Source: Rotaria socialis
Taxonomy: Eukaryota; Rotifera; Eurotatoria; Philodinida; Philodinidae
DNA length: 64,000 bases
Assembly (NCBI GenBank): GCA_905331475.1
Contig: CAJNYU010004283.1
Location: 1-64,000 of the forward strand
Direction: 5' to 3'
Positions 48,612 to 63,211 of this stretch are shown here, one piece after another. Made by a program: the position numbers and the translations under genes. The notes beneath the pieces were generated by a model. The model made no database searches, was not told where the DNA came from, and saw only the letters and a list, made by a program, of their open reading frames with translations. Position 1 is the stretch's first letter; every line of letters starts with the position of its first letter.

Positions 48612-50439
48612 ATGTTTTTTACTCGTTGTTTATTCAAAATTGCTGAGGAAGATCTTGGTCGTCATTTAAACTTACCGTTTATCGATAAACTTCGCGTTTA
48701 TGTGCGTGGCGGACGTGGTGGGAACGGTTTAAAAAAATATGGTGGCATCGGAGGGCCGGGTGGTAGTATTCTTGTACGTGGTCAACGACATTTGACATTG
48801 AGAAATGTTTATGAAAAGAATTTACCTAAACGTTATGTGGCATCCGATGGTGAACATAGCCATAAAACAAGTTTAAATGCAAGGCCAGGTGAAAACTTAG
48901 TTATTAATGTACCATTAGGTATTCAAATTCTACGCGATAATGGTGAATTAGTTGACGAAATCAATGACATCGATGACCAATGTATTGTAGCCCATGGCGG
49001 TGCTGGGGGAAATTTTAAGACACATTTTGAAGGACAACCTGGGGAAGCTACAATGATTAATTTTGATTTAAAAATATTGGCTGATGTTGGGTGAGTAAAA
49101 ATAGTTAGAATTAAAATAATGCATTCTTTTCATGTATGAGTTTACAGGCTCAGCGTTCCAAAATCGATTCGAAGTAAAATCGAGCACTATTTTCAATGTC
49201 ATGAATAGCATTTAGTTCTATGAAAAAGAAGTTCTAAGCGCAATCGTCATCATATGATAAACTAACAATGCTATGAGGAACTAGTTCAAGTATTACTCTA
49301 AAATGTTATTCATTCACAATCATTGAACGTATATGAACAATGTCTATCTAAGAATGTAGGTGTCACTGCTTAGCTCTATCAATTTTCCGAGTAACCTCTA
49401 GATTGAATACGAGAAGAATGTAAAAATATTGATTGTTTTCCGTTTTGAAAATTCACAAATCTACAAAGAGAAAAGCAAATAATTTAACCAACGATTATTT
49501 AAATATCTACTGCATATGGAAGAATAGACCAAGCGAGACAATGAATAAACGCTCATACTTGACTAGCATTTTTTTATTCTAATAGTAGGCGTTTATTTTG
49601 ACTTCCATAAATAATGATGGCTTCCGTGATGTGCATATGGCATTCGGTAAAAGAGAAAGAGATTTCGTATTCGACTAAACAAATCTATAAAAATAGAACA
49701 TTATAAAGGAGAGAAGCTAACATTAGAAATTATGTACCGTGAAACATAATGAACTGTGTAAATTCGCAAATTTTATTTTTGAAGTCGATCTAATCAATAA
49801 TATTCATTTAGATTTGTTGGCTATCCAAATGCTGGTAAATCAACTCTTCTTTCAATGCTTTCGCGTACACATCCTGCTATATCGCCTGTACCATTTACTA
49901 CTCTCCATCCTCAATTAGGTACTGTTATTTTCGATGATGGTCGGTCATTTACTATTGCCGATCTGCCAGGTCTCATCGAAGGATCGCATACAAAAATGGG
50001 TCTCGGCTCAAGATTTTTAAAGCATACACTACGATCAAAACTTCTTCTATTTGTTATCGACATAAACGGATTTCAATTAGAACTACGTTCACCCGTACGA
50101 TCTGCATTTGATTCCATCGTGTTTTTAACTAAAGAACTTGAACTCTATCAACCATCGCTATTGAATAAGATGGCCATATTAGCTATTAATAAAATTGATC
50201 AATTAGAAGATAAAACAAAATTACAGGAACTTCATTATGCACTAGATAATTATAAAGAAATATTGAAAAATGAGTACGAAGAAAAATGGTGTCCAAAAAA
50301 TTTCTTTCATTTCGAACATATTGTTGAAATATCTGGCAAATATGGTACACATTGCGATCATTTATGTTCTATTCTAAGACGTTCACTTGATGAATATGCG
50401 AATCGAGAACAAAAATCAGTAAAATTTTCATTGTTGTAG
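48612..50439 (+). CDS. GTPBP10: Obg-family GTPase, GTPBP10/MTG2 type (368 aa, 2 exons)
   Basis: Exons 48612-49090 and 49812-50439, joined in phase (1107 nt) across a 721-nt intron. Residues about 22-158 form the glycine-rich Obg fold (VRGGRGGNG, GGIGGPGG, AHGGAGGNF). The G domain follows with G1 GYPNAGKST (163-171), G3 DLPGLIEG and G4 NKID. Obg GTPases bind the large ribosomal subunit; GTPBP10 and MTG2 assemble the mitochondrial large subunit. The N-terminal basic/hydrophobic MFFTRCLFKI could be a short mitochondrial targeting start. Length (368) suits GTPBP10 (about 387) better than MTG2, but I cannot exclude MTG2. PCID2 starts 16 bases downstream. Confidence 0.88.
50425..50439 (+). promoter_or_regulatory. 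Candidate trans-splice acceptor overlapping the GTPBP10 stop
   Basis: TTTTCATTGTTGTAG: its final TAG is the GTPBP10 stop codon and would also be the 3' splice site for PCID2, whose ATG is at 50456. The intergenic distance leaves no room for a separate promoter. Confidence 0.45.
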
Positions 50440-50455
50440 ATAAAGAAAGAAAAAC

Positions 50456-52606
50456 ATGGCCGATGACTTCATTTATTCTCGTACACAATCCGATTTTATT
50501 GACTCAATTCTTGATACAGTTAAACAATGTGATGGGGATCTACTTAGTGAATTACTTAATGTAACACGAATGTATAAAATCGATGATCTCGATTTCAATG
50601 ATTATCATGAACCAAATTTTGATCAACAATTAATTAATGATAATGACTTCCTGTGGAGATTATTAAGTCAACATCATTGGTCCGTATGTCATTATTTACA
50701 TTTAAATGATATAGATCGAGCTTTTCGGCATCAATCAAGAAAATTCTCGTGTCTCATGTCGATTCTCAATGGATATTCAAGTCGACTAGCTGCTGCCACA
50801 GCTGGTGATGATTATCAGGATACAGATCAAACACAACAAACATCAAACAATGATGAACCATCGTGGATCTTACCTGTGTTCAATCGTCTCGCGCATGAAT
50901 TACGTCTTCTTGCTCTACCGGGAAACGATGAAATGAACAATGACGATTATGAAACATCGGATAATACGAATTCGAATAGTACAATACAAACGTGCAATAG
51001 TCAATTGTTACAAGCTCTTGGTACTATACAAAGATTTCCTTCAACAACTAAATTGAAAAAAGTTGGCAATTTTTGTATTGTTAATCAAATGTTAAAAACA
51101 TATTATGCTTTACATAAATTTAATTTATGTACTTATTTCATTCGAAAGAGTACGTATCCTTTTCTTATTAAATGTGTCATAAAACGTGAAAAACTACTTA
51201 AAATATTTCCTCGTAACGTTAAACTCTTAACATCATGACCACCTTAGATAATCATCTACATTTTAGATGAGATCAGAAAAATGTGTTCGAATATATCTGT
51301 CTTCTGAAATTACAAGTGTTTCATCGGATTTTCATAACTTATAGACTGTACATAGAAAAAAAAATAGGATTGAAGGTACGAATTTTTATCAGACCGGTTA
51401 TTTATAAATAGCGCTTGAGACATTGGCTGTTTGACGATTACTAGATTGAACAGATTTTCCACTACTCTACTTCCCAAACATGAAATACTATTTGGATTGA
51501 TCAGCTTGATAAAACTTGTTGATTAAAAATACCCTTTCGGCGTAGTTCTAATTGCATACCAGTAATTTTTTTATGAGACATGATATAAAAGAAGCGTTAA
51601 AGCCTAGAAGCTATTATTTTATATTGTTTCCGTGGCACACTATTACTAAGACTACAACGGAAATATCATAGATTGTCCTAGTGTAAGCTTAGAAAGAATG
51701 TCTGGTGCTAGTAGATTAACTGCATCTTTACTCTATTTCTGAAAGATTCAAAAAAGCAATCCATTGCGGAATAGAGATCCGTAATTTATCTACTGGGGGA
51801 GCAGCGCCTACCCAAAAAATGAAACCTAGACAAAAATAATGTTAGAGATTGTGTCATAAACTTTCTGTTTTGATAATCTAATCTAATAAAATAACTTTTT
51901 ATCTTTTTTTCTAGGTGAGGTTCCGTTAAAGCAATATATGCAAGAAGAAAACGCTCAACAGGAACATCGATTTTCATCTTACGTTCTTACTTACCGTTAT
52001 TTTCTTGGGAAATATCTTCTACTAGAACATGATTATAGCTCAGCTAGTACACATTTCGATTATGTATTTACGAATTGTCTTGATTCAAATAGAAGTGGAA
52101 GTCTTAAAAATAAACAACAATCATTATTATATTTAGTTATCGTTAAAATGCTGCATGGTTCAACACCTAAAATGGATATATTGGAAAAATATCAATTATA
52201 TGAACTCATCGATTTAATTGAACCGATACGTACGGGTTCATTGAAATTATTTATGGATAAAATCAAACAACACGAACAATTTCTATTCGATACTGGCCTA
52301 TTTTTTGTAATTGAAAATTTAAAATTAATAACAATAAGAAATTTATTTCGTATGTATGTTTATCAAATTGATCAACAACAAACAGACAAAATTCCATTAG
52401 AATCAATATTATTATTGTTATTAAATTTTGGTTTTGAACAAGAAAATTATTTTAAAATCAATGAACTTATTGATGTACTAAATAGTATGATTCAAAAAGG
52501 AATGATTAAAGGTTACATATCATACAAATTTCGAACATTAGTTGTTAGCAGAAAAGATCCATTTCCAAAAACTTTTCGTTTTACTTCATTATTAAATAGT
52601 TCATAA
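50456..52606 (+). CDS. PCID2: PCID2/Thp1-like PCI-domain protein (461 aa, 2 exons)
   Basis: Exons 50456-51149 and 51915-52606 (1386 nt; donor GTACGT, acceptor TTTCTAG). After a helical N-terminal half with a low-complexity Asp/Asn/Thr insert (about 117-185), the protein carries TPR-like helices (TYRYFLGKYLLLEHDYSSAS, then KNKQQSLLYLVIVKML) and a C-terminal PCI winged helix (RNLFRMYVYQ, MIQKGMIKGYISYKFRTLVVS). KGYISY...LVVS.KDPFP is the PCID2 signature. PCID2 is the metazoan Thp1 of the TREX-2 complex, which couples transcription to mRNA export at nuclear pores. It is about 60 residues longer than the human protein, mostly through the insert. The 765-nt intron is long for this region. Confidence 0.9.
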
Positions 52607-52621
52607 ATATTATATTTGTGT

Positions 52622-52638
52622 ATATATATATATTCTAG
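52622..52638 (+). promoter_or_regulatory. Candidate trans-splice acceptor for CARHSP1-like gene
   Basis: A TA-repeat then TATTCTAG ending at 52638, 23 bases before the ATG at 52662 and 16-32 bases after the PCID2 stop. Confidence 0.45.
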
Positions 52639-52661
52639 ATAAATTCTTATTTTTTGTTATC

Positions 52662-53487
52662 ATGTCTCATCCAACATCATCGGCGTCTCATGAAGGAGAT
52701 CATCATTCATTTCCTTTCATTCCAAGACGAGAACGAACACTTTCGCAGTATGATATTTCATATTTATTTTAAATTTCGAAACAATATCTCACGTCTATAA
52801 GAGAATTACGTCTTCTATTAGGAATATTGAATAATTTCCTACGATTTATTTTATGAAAATTTCTGAGAGTAATCTTAGTTGTATTAAAATGTAAAACACG
52901 ACATAGTTAATCACAAGAAGAAACTCGTTGTTACGAATTTCTACTCCAAAACTCTTTTTAGTTTGTGTCTTACAAATAAGTGAGAAGTTACGGAACCAAG
53001 AATATGTTTTTACAGGTGTCGAATATAGTTGTCGGAAGTTCATCTATGCAAATTTAGATGTGAACGCACAATGCAAAGCCCATCTTATGAAGGTATCATT
53101 CATGAATTTTGTCGAGAAAAAGGTTACGGTCATATTCAACAAAAAGGTCCTCCAAGCGAGCTCATATTCGTTCATGTTTCCGAGTAAATATTTTTATTAG
53201 TCCGTTTTTATTTCGGAATTGTAAAATACTTTTATTCATATAGCATTGACGATGATTATGTTCCAAAAGCAGGTGACATTGTATCATTTAAAAAAATACT
53301 AATGCCACCAAAAAATGAAAAAATGATGGCTGTTCATATAAAACTTCTTCATTTAGCTGAAGGTGTCAAACATGAATCATGGGAAGAAGCGGTTGAACAT
53401 GACATCGAACATCGACGACCATCACGATCAGATGATGCTTCACATACGCACGAATTCAAAGATAATGATAGTCATGTTCAAAACTGA
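52662..53487 (+). CDS. CARHSP1: CARHSP1-like cold-shock-domain protein (151 aa, 3 exons)
   Basis: Exons 52662-52747, 53058-53183 and 53244-53487 (456 nt). The acceptor TTTAG at 53057 is the one that keeps phase; another AG at 53016 would give a stop. The N-terminus is Ser/His-rich with RRERTLS. Residues about 36-100 are a cold-shock fold with KGYGHI (RNP1-like) and IFVHVSDIDDDYVPKAGD (RNP2 and loop). PPKNEK and the final LAEGVKHESWEE are diagnostic of CRHSP-24/CARHSP1 and PIPPin. These cytosolic proteins bind single-stranded RNA, notably 3' UTRs, and are regulated by phosphorylation of Ser near the N-terminus (known for mammals). It lies 55 bases after PCID2. Confidence 0.9.
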
Positions 53488-53720
53488 ACTAATCATGCTG
53501 AATGAATATATCTTAATGTCAATCAAAGATTTAGACTTATCGAATTTGTAGAAGACCAACTTTCTTTTTGTTGTTGTTGATATAAACGTGTGTGTTGTCT
53601 GATCAAGTCTTTTTGTTCCTATTAGCATGAAAATCAAAATGCATGTGTAATTCTTTCTTACTCGCAAAAGAATCATAGCTACCCATCGGTTTGTCTGATT
53701 TTCTTTGTGATGAGATCACG

Positions 53721-53737
53721 GTTTTTTTTACTTCTAG
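53721..53737 (+). promoter_or_regulatory. Candidate trans-splice acceptor for PSMC1
   Basis: TTTTTTTTACTTCTAG ends at 53737, followed by ATATTTGAT and ATG at 53747. A strong pyrimidine tract with AG 9 bases before the start. Confidence 0.5.
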
Positions 53738-53746
53738 ATATTTGAT

Positions 53747-55888
<2,142 letters not shown>

Positions 55889-57163
55889 ATTGACAACATT
55901 CAACAATAGGAAAAGTTTGTTGTTTTTTCTGGATACCAATGTTTTTCTCTTTTATGTAATGTTGGTTTTTATTTCTCGAGATAAATAAACGTGAAGTCTC
56001 TAAACATTATACTAGAATTTATGAAGAGAGTTTTTCGAATAAGAAAATTCCGACGAAAATATTGCTTCTATGAATGATTTTTATGCTGACAAATTCTGAT
56101 TCAAATAGTGATTTCATATGAAGAATAACCCATTGAGATTCATCGAATCAAAATCGACATGGTGAATTAATGAATATCCCTTGATACTTCAAACTGTTCG
56201 ACTGAATAAAACTGGTATACATGCATTCATTAATATCAGCATGGCATCGTCAAATTGAACAGTGACTTTATTCTATTACGTGCATTGAAAAGAAAAAAGT
56301 TTCATTTCATACACAAACACATGGTATGATTTTTTTTCTTGAATATCCGCTTTTGCTTCACATAAGGTCTCGCTAACAAGCAATTAGATCATAAAGAAAG
56401 CTATATTTTATTTTAACCATGAAAATATTGAAGGTGATCGTATCGCTAAGATTATACCGTCATCAAAGGACGTCCTATGGATGAATATTCTTTCTTTCAA
56501 ACAGTGATTCCGATGATGAAGTAAAAAGCTTGCATTAATTTTGCCCATCTTAATGTCATGGGATGACGATCAGGACATCGTTGATCATTGGAGTATGTCA
56601 TAATTCTGTCACTGGATCAAATATATCTTATTTCGGTGACATCTTTTCAGATGCAAAACTAATATAGATATCTTTTGATTGGCTATTGAGAGCATCTTTT
56701 TGATCATTCATTCATTGACCCGTAGCGATCATGCAATGGCAGGCAAGCCGCGCGCTTTCGTCAGTTCGTTCTGTTCAAGATCCGAAACATGACTCACATG
56801 TGTTCATGCACATCAAGCGGAGAGGGAGAGAAAAGAAAAGAAGGAGAACTCATTATGCTTTCTGTAGCCTTGTTTTACATTCCAGGGCAAGCGCGTCATA
56901 TAGTTTTCATTCTTTTATCTAGGTCGCTCAAGTGATTTTTCTTCTCTACTATTATATGATCATTTTCGTTTATTTATTCTTTCGATACGTTCAAATACTT
57001 ATCCAACCAATACACTTCAACTTTATTTGTAAAAATTTGAATGGTCGTTTGAAGAATACCTCTTAGACAAAATAGAATTTTACCATCGGAATAGAGATGA
57101 TTTTCCTTTTTACTTGTTTGTAGATTTAATTTACTAAGAAAATATAGAAAATTTTCAATTTGT
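55889..57163. other. Intergenic, PSMC1 3' flank and PNPLA2-like upstream region
   Basis: AATAAA-like signals follow the PSMC1 stop (AAATAAACG near 55985). No supported gene. Before the next start, ACTTGTTTGTAG (to about 57122) and AAATATAG are acceptor-like. Confidence 0.5.
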
Positions 57164-59660
57164 ATGATTATTAAATCAAATCCATCTTCAATTAATTTGT
57201 CATTATGTGGATGTGGATTTCTAGGTGTCTATCATATTGGTGTTGTGTGTGCATTCAAAGAACATACACCACAAGTTCTCGATAGGAATAAAATGGCTGG
57301 CTGTTCAGCAGGTTCACTTGTTGCTGCATGTGCACTGAGTGGTTGTTGTCTGGGACAAATGTGTAGTGATGCACTTGAAATTGCTATACGTGCACGTAGT
57401 CGTGCACTAGGACCATTACATCCAACATTCAATATTGTTGACATTATACGTAATGGTCTACGAAGAATTTTGCCACCAAATGCACATGAAATATGTTCGG
57501 GACGTTTATTTATATCCTTAACCCGTTGGAAAGATAATAAAAATGTAATTATTAATCAATTTAAAAATCGTGAAGAACTTATTCAAGTACTTATCTGCTC
57601 AAGTTTTGTACCATATTGGTCTGGAATAATTCCACCGAAATTTCGTGGTGAAGTACAAGAGAAATTCTTCTTATTTCTTAAACGAACGATTTTTATTTTG
57701 ATGGATTTCTAGTATTATTGGGATGGTACTTTAACAAATAATAATCCAATTATTGATGAAGAAACCGTATTAGTGTCACCATTTGCTGGTGAAAATGATA
57801 TTTGTCCACGTAATGAATCAGGATCTTTCTATAGTATTGATATTCGAGGTGAAATTCATATTTGATTTTTGTTTGTATACCAAAATAGTTTTGTTTGGGT
57901 AGGAACTGATATTTCATGTACACAGGAGAATTTCTATCGTTTGACTCATGCATTATTTCCACCGAATTTATCAGTATTAAAAGAAATTTGTTGGCGTGGT
58001 TATATTGATGGTTTAAAGTTTTTACAAATACGAAGTACGAACGTTTATTCTTATCTTCTTTTTGTCTCGCGTGGTTTTCATAGGCAACAAATAAATTATT
58101 TAGATATGATAAAATCTTCAGATTTAACAGTGCAGACAACTATATCATCTGCACTTGGCTGTGATTATACAGAACCAGCTGATCAAGAAGAGAAACAATT
58201 AGGAGATAGTGGCTTTCTACATGATGTTGATCAAATGTTTGCAGGATTAGATGCTGTTGATGATGAACAAATAGATTATGAATATACATCAGACGAATTG
58301 AATGAAGAATTAGCGAAAGAAACTAGTCAAACTGCATTTAGTGTATTTTGTGAAAAAGTTACAAGGAAAAAAGATTTACCAACACCAGTTTTTGCTGGTA
58401 AGTAGTATATTTATTTCAATGACAATTTCTTGCTTTGAAATTTACGAAACGATATTTTACTTTCATAGTGTTTGCCGATGCAATAGAAAATGTCGAAGGT
58501 TCAATCGGATGTTATTTTACTGAATCAAATCTTTATAGACTTTGGTTACTGTTAACATTACCAATTACATTACTAATTGAACTTATATATGCAGCAGTAA
58601 AAAGGTATGACAAATTATTCAGTTTTAAGTGAACTTACTTCACATCACAGTAGTCATGGATTATCTAATAGAATTCGATGTTACAGAAAAGTATATTATC
58701 GGATGCAAAAGTAGAAAGACTTTTGAAAAGAACTGAGATAGAGAGAAAAGAATATGCATGTCTCGGATTTTTTGTAGTCTAGGGAACTATCTAATGATAG
58801 ATTTAATATTGTCAATTATCTAGATACATCTGACGCAAGTTTCTGTTTTTACGCATACATATACATGAGCTGGTTTCTTTTAAGAACCATGTTAGTAAAT
58901 GCAAGTTAAACACTTCTGGTATTTGTTATCTAATTAATATTCGTCGAAAAATATATACAGTCATCTACAATCGCTACATGAAAGCAGAGGTGATAAAGAA
59001 CAGATTAATTGATTTGATGGGTTAGAGAAAGAAAAATTTGACAGACGTGCAGCGATATTGTTCCATGTGCGATTAGATTTTCCCAGCGCTACCAGACAGA
59101 CTTTTCAATAAAGAGATAATCTTATTTCGAATGAGATAGACCACGAGGATTTCATCTTACGAAGATCATTGTACACACAAGTACGTGCGTTCCAGTTGAT
59201 TCCTTGCAATGTGTTTATGATCCTGGCTAGGTTTATTAAATTTAATAACTTCGACTGTGTATTTTTGGTCTTGAGTTGATTATGACAAAGTTTGTATTAC
59301 AGAATATTAGGATTATTTGTTCCATCATCTTCATCTAATCAATTTTTAAATCGTTTATTGAATTTCGTCTGGTCATTTTTCGGTGATAATGATGATGACT
59401 ACTGTTATCATGTGAATGAGTAAGACAATCGATTTTTCTTTTCGCTTCCATAAGAATCAAATACTGATTCTAGTTGCGAATGTACAGACATATGTATATC
59501 ATCAAATTACCAACAGCCCGGTGAAGATAATTTTCGAATATATCAACGTCAAACAAGTGCACCCATGGACATATGTGTTTTCACATCAAATGAATCAAAT
59601 CCATTCAGTGATGATGAAGAATTGTCTCAAGTAAATAGATTACAATCAACAACGATCTAA
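57164..59660 (+). CDS. PNPLA2: ATGL/PNPLA2-like patatin-domain lipase (519 aa, 6 exons)
   Basis: Exons: 57164-57652, 57713-57848, 57903-58397, 58469-58604, 59303-59419 and 59474-59660. Total is 1560 nt with all phases matching. The patatin domain has the glycine-rich oxyanion loop CGCGFLGVYHIG (15-26), nucleophile elbow GCSAG with Ser48, and catalytic Asp167 in WDGTLTNN; Ser and Asp sit at almost the same positions as in human PNPLA2 (47 and 166). DGG has become DGT. Conserved VSPFAGENDICPR and FYRLTHALFPPN follow. Near 390-430 a hydrophobic stretch (LYRLWLLLTLPITLLIELIY) matches the lipid-droplet-binding region. ATGL removes the first acyl chain from triacylglycerol and is activated by ABHD5; an ABHD5-like gene lies at 31153-32850. 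The acidic insert after the patatin domain is lineage-specific. PNPLA3-like identity is not excluded. Confidence 0.9.
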
Positions 59661-60467
59661 AAAGAAAATCCATACCATTTTTCGGTAATCGTCATCATTC
59701 AATAAATGATAACACGCGTAGAATGCGAACATGCCTATTTTTCTGAATTTGATATATAGTTTTAGTCAAAACAAAACAACTGTGCTTAGCTGTCCGTCCG
59801 TCGTTTTCAACTTTTATTTGTACATATATGTATGTAACGGTTTGTTTGTAAATCTAAGTTTCATACATTGTCGACTATCTCTTCTCGTTTGTCTGTTTAT
59901 ATAAACATTTGTTTAAAACCGGTGTTACTGTTGTTCGCATTCAAATGCATACGTTTGTATTTCATACTTATGTCGTTATTATTTTTTCTTTGTCAGATGC
60001 ATATCGATTAATTATGCGATTAATTGATTTAAAAGAAAAACGAATTCTGTGTCATATTTCGCTTTTGAATGATGTGATTGAGGTCAGTATTCAAGAACTA
60101 ATATAATCAACGCTTCATTGCATACATATTTCTTTTTTCGCTTCTCTTCTATGTGCATAGGTATGTTGTGTTAAGCGAGGAAAACGAAGAGACGACTTAA
60201 CATATTCATACTTAAAGCATCGTATACCAACAAAAAAAAGAAAGCTAACTAGTGATTTTGAATATTTCTTTGAGCTTCTTTACATTTCAATCCTTCAATG
60301 AAACAAAAAAACTACACGGTAACGAAGACTTCGATCAAAATGCATGCATAGAAACGTTTATCTTTTAATTCTTCTGATTACATAGGTGTGATTCGCTACG
60401 TCATTAATTGTTTTGTTTTAGATAATTATTAACATTCAAATACGTAGATTTTCTTTTATGCTGCGAA
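59661..60467. other. Intergenic between PNPLA2-like and beta-TrCP genes
   Basis: No supported coding sequence. TTGTTTTGTTTTAG ending at about 60421, 47 bases before the next ATG, is an acceptor-like site. Confidence 0.5.
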
Positions 60468-63211
60468 ATGTCTTCTAGTTCTACTCAAAATATCGATGAT
60501 ATATTATCCGTTAACATTACAACAACAACAAAAACACCAACAATAGATTACGAAGGCAAAAGTCACGAATATTTAACAACATTTCTACATTGGAATTCTA
60601 CTGAACAATCATTATTCGTTGAAGATCTATTAAAGAGTATGGATAGTTATCAACATGGATATATTAATTCGTTTTTATCGCGAATGCTACGACGAGATTT
60701 TATTGGGCAATTATCATCATGTGGACTTGAACATTTAGCAGAAAAGATCCTCGAATATTTAGATGAACAATCATTACAATCAGTTGAACTTGTTTGTCGA
60801 GAATGGTATTATGTTACAGCTCAAGGTACATAGAAATTTAAAGAATTTATAAAAAAATGATTCCAATATTTCATTAGGTATGTTATGGAAAAAAATAATC
60901 GAACGGAAAGTTCTCGCCAATACACAATGGCATGATTTATCGAAACATCGTGGTTGGCATAAATATCTTTTTCGCCAATTATTAATCAACGGTGAACAAA
61001 AGAAATCGAATGAGTTCTATCGGTGTTTATATCATGACATTGTACGTGATATTAAACAACTTACAATCAATTGGCAAGCGGGAAAATATCAATTAGAAAA
61101 AATTCAATGTCATTCAAGACATAATAAAGGTGTTTATTGTTTACAATATGACGATCAGAAAATTATCTGCGGACTCCGAGATAACACAATTCAAATTTGG
61201 AATAGAAAAACATTGGAATGTGTTAAAGTTCTAACAGGTCATAATGGTAGTGTCTTATGTCTTCAATATGATGATAAAGTTATTATAACTGGCTCATCCG
61301 ATTCAACGATTCGAGTATGGGATATTGAAACTGGAATATTGATTAATACACTTGTATATCACGCTGAAGCAGTATTACATCTTCGATTTGTCGATAAGAT
61401 AATGATGACATGCTCGAAAGATCGTTCGATTGCTGTATGGGAAATCAATTCGCCTGCTGATATAGTTCTGCATCGTGCACTTGTTGGCCATCGAGCAGCT
61501 GTCAATGTAGTCGATTTCGATGATAAATATATTGTGAGTGCAAGTGGTGATCGTACAATTAAAGTTTGGGTAAGAATATAGTTTCATTTTTTTGTATTTT
61601 TGAAAAAAAAACATTTTTCAACATGAAATATTTTTACAGAAAGCTGGGACGTTCGATTTTGTTCGAACACTCATTGGACATAGGCGTGGCATTGCTTGTT
61701 TACAATATCGAGATCAACTTGTTGTCAGTGGTTCATCAGATAATACTATACGGGTAAGCGAATTTGCCCTTGATGACTAAGAATCCATATCTAATGTACT
61801 TCTTGCCTTTTTTCGAACCATTATTTTGATTTATGTTGCAATTTGTTCGACGTTAATTTACCTTAACTATTGACTAGTTCTTATCGCTTCTATGATTACA
61901 GTCGTTACTTCGTATCGTTGTTTTGTGGTGAATAATTATTCGTTTTCATTTCGCATGTCAGATGATACAAACCTACTTCTTCTCTTTCTTTGTATAAATG
62001 TTTTGCATGTTCTTTTATCAGACGATCGCGTGCCGTATTTAAGATTAGTCCCATTTGTCTAGAGAAGACTTGGATTATAATTAGTATGTAATTGATCTTG
62101 AAATGCATCAAAAGATTGGTCGAATGTCTTCGAGTCTTTTCTGCAGAAACCATACAAAGTAATCAACGAAGGTTTTTAACTCATTATAACCAGATGCAGC
62201 CATACATTCTACAGGTGATTAAACGCTTCTCATATTCATTCATAAGAATGATCATCACTGATTGGTTATCTATGTATGGTTTAGATTATGCTTTCTTTTC
62301 TATGTTTGAAAAACTACATGTCTTGGAATCAGAATTAGAATACTTGTATTTTTCTTCAAAAAAAAAAAAAACATTCAAAGATTACTTAATATTAACAAAA
62401 TAGCATTGATTAAAAAGATATTTATAAACAAGATAGGTAGCCGAAACGAATGCTTGTCTTACAATGACAGGAAAGGTCGTTCTGGTTAAATTTTTTCAGG
62501 TAGTGCATTGGTATATCAAAATTTGTTTTGTATGATTGTAAAAATCTAAGTCGTTGCTTTAAAGTTCAATGATGAAAAAACGAAACTGAGAGTTTCTTGA
62601 AGTCCAATCTAGTAAAGAAATGAAATGATGATTTTTCCTTTGTATTCTTTTAGATTTGGAATATTGAATGTGGTACTTGTCTTCGAATACTCGAAGGCCA
62701 TGAAGAACTGGTTCGATGTGTTCGTTTTGATTCAAAACTTATCGTTTCAGGTGCTTATGATGGTATGTTTTTATAAACGAATGACATGTAGATAATCTTG
62801 TTTTCTCTTCTGTGTTATTCAAAAATAGGTAAAATAAAAATTTGGGATCTTCAAGCAGCACTTGATCCACGTTCTCAAAAATCATCACTTTGTATGAAAA
62901 CTTTCACGGAACACACTGGGCGTGTATTTCGTCTTCAATTTGATGAATTTCAAATCGTTTCCAGTTCACATGATGATACAATAATTTGTTTTAATTTTCT
63001 TCAACCTGACATTTCCACCTCATATATTCGACATGACTCATCAGATTCTACCAATGTAACTTCTATTTCAAATGTTGATCACACTCAAGTAGCTAGTTCT
63101 ACTACAACAGTACAATCTACACAAGAAACGTTACAGAGACAAAATTCAAATCTTTCAAGATCATCATCATCAGCTGATTCAGAAACTTCGAAAAAACTGG
63201 ACATTATTTAG
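60468..63211 (+). CDS. BTRC: Beta-TrCP F-box/WD40 protein (551 aa, 5 exons)
   Basis: Exons: 60468-60825, 60878-61569, 61640-61753, 62654-62762 and 62829-63211 (1656 nt, phases consistent). After a Ser/Thr-rich start comes the beta-TrCP dimerisation segment (RRDFIGQL), then the F-box ([40 protein letters not shown]), a linker, and seven WD40 blades, for example [34 protein letters not shown] and SGAYDGKIKIWD. The F-box binds Skp1, and the propeller binds DSGxxS phosphodegrons in beta-catenin, IkB and others, making this the substrate receptor of SCF-beta-TrCP (Slimb in flies). The tail after the propeller is Ser/Thr-rich and low complexity. Intron 3 is 900 nt; intron 1 is 52 nt. Invertebrates normally have one gene for the BTRC/FBXW11 pair, so the symbol covers both. 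Confidence 0.96.
61754..62653 (+). other. Long intron 3 of beta-TrCP
   Basis: 900 nt, bounded by GTAAGC and TTCTTTTAG. The frame at 62092-62403 inside it has no recognisable domain. No nested gene is supported. Confidence 0.7.

Noticed and set aside
57950..58100. Extra intron in the PNPLA2-like gene near 58030-58082
   Set aside because: GT and AG are present, but no donor choice keeps the reading frame, while the unspliced sequence stays open and in phase.
62092..62403. Possible gene nested in the beta-TrCP intron
   Set aside because: No domain, and it ends in an A-run with no supporting signals.
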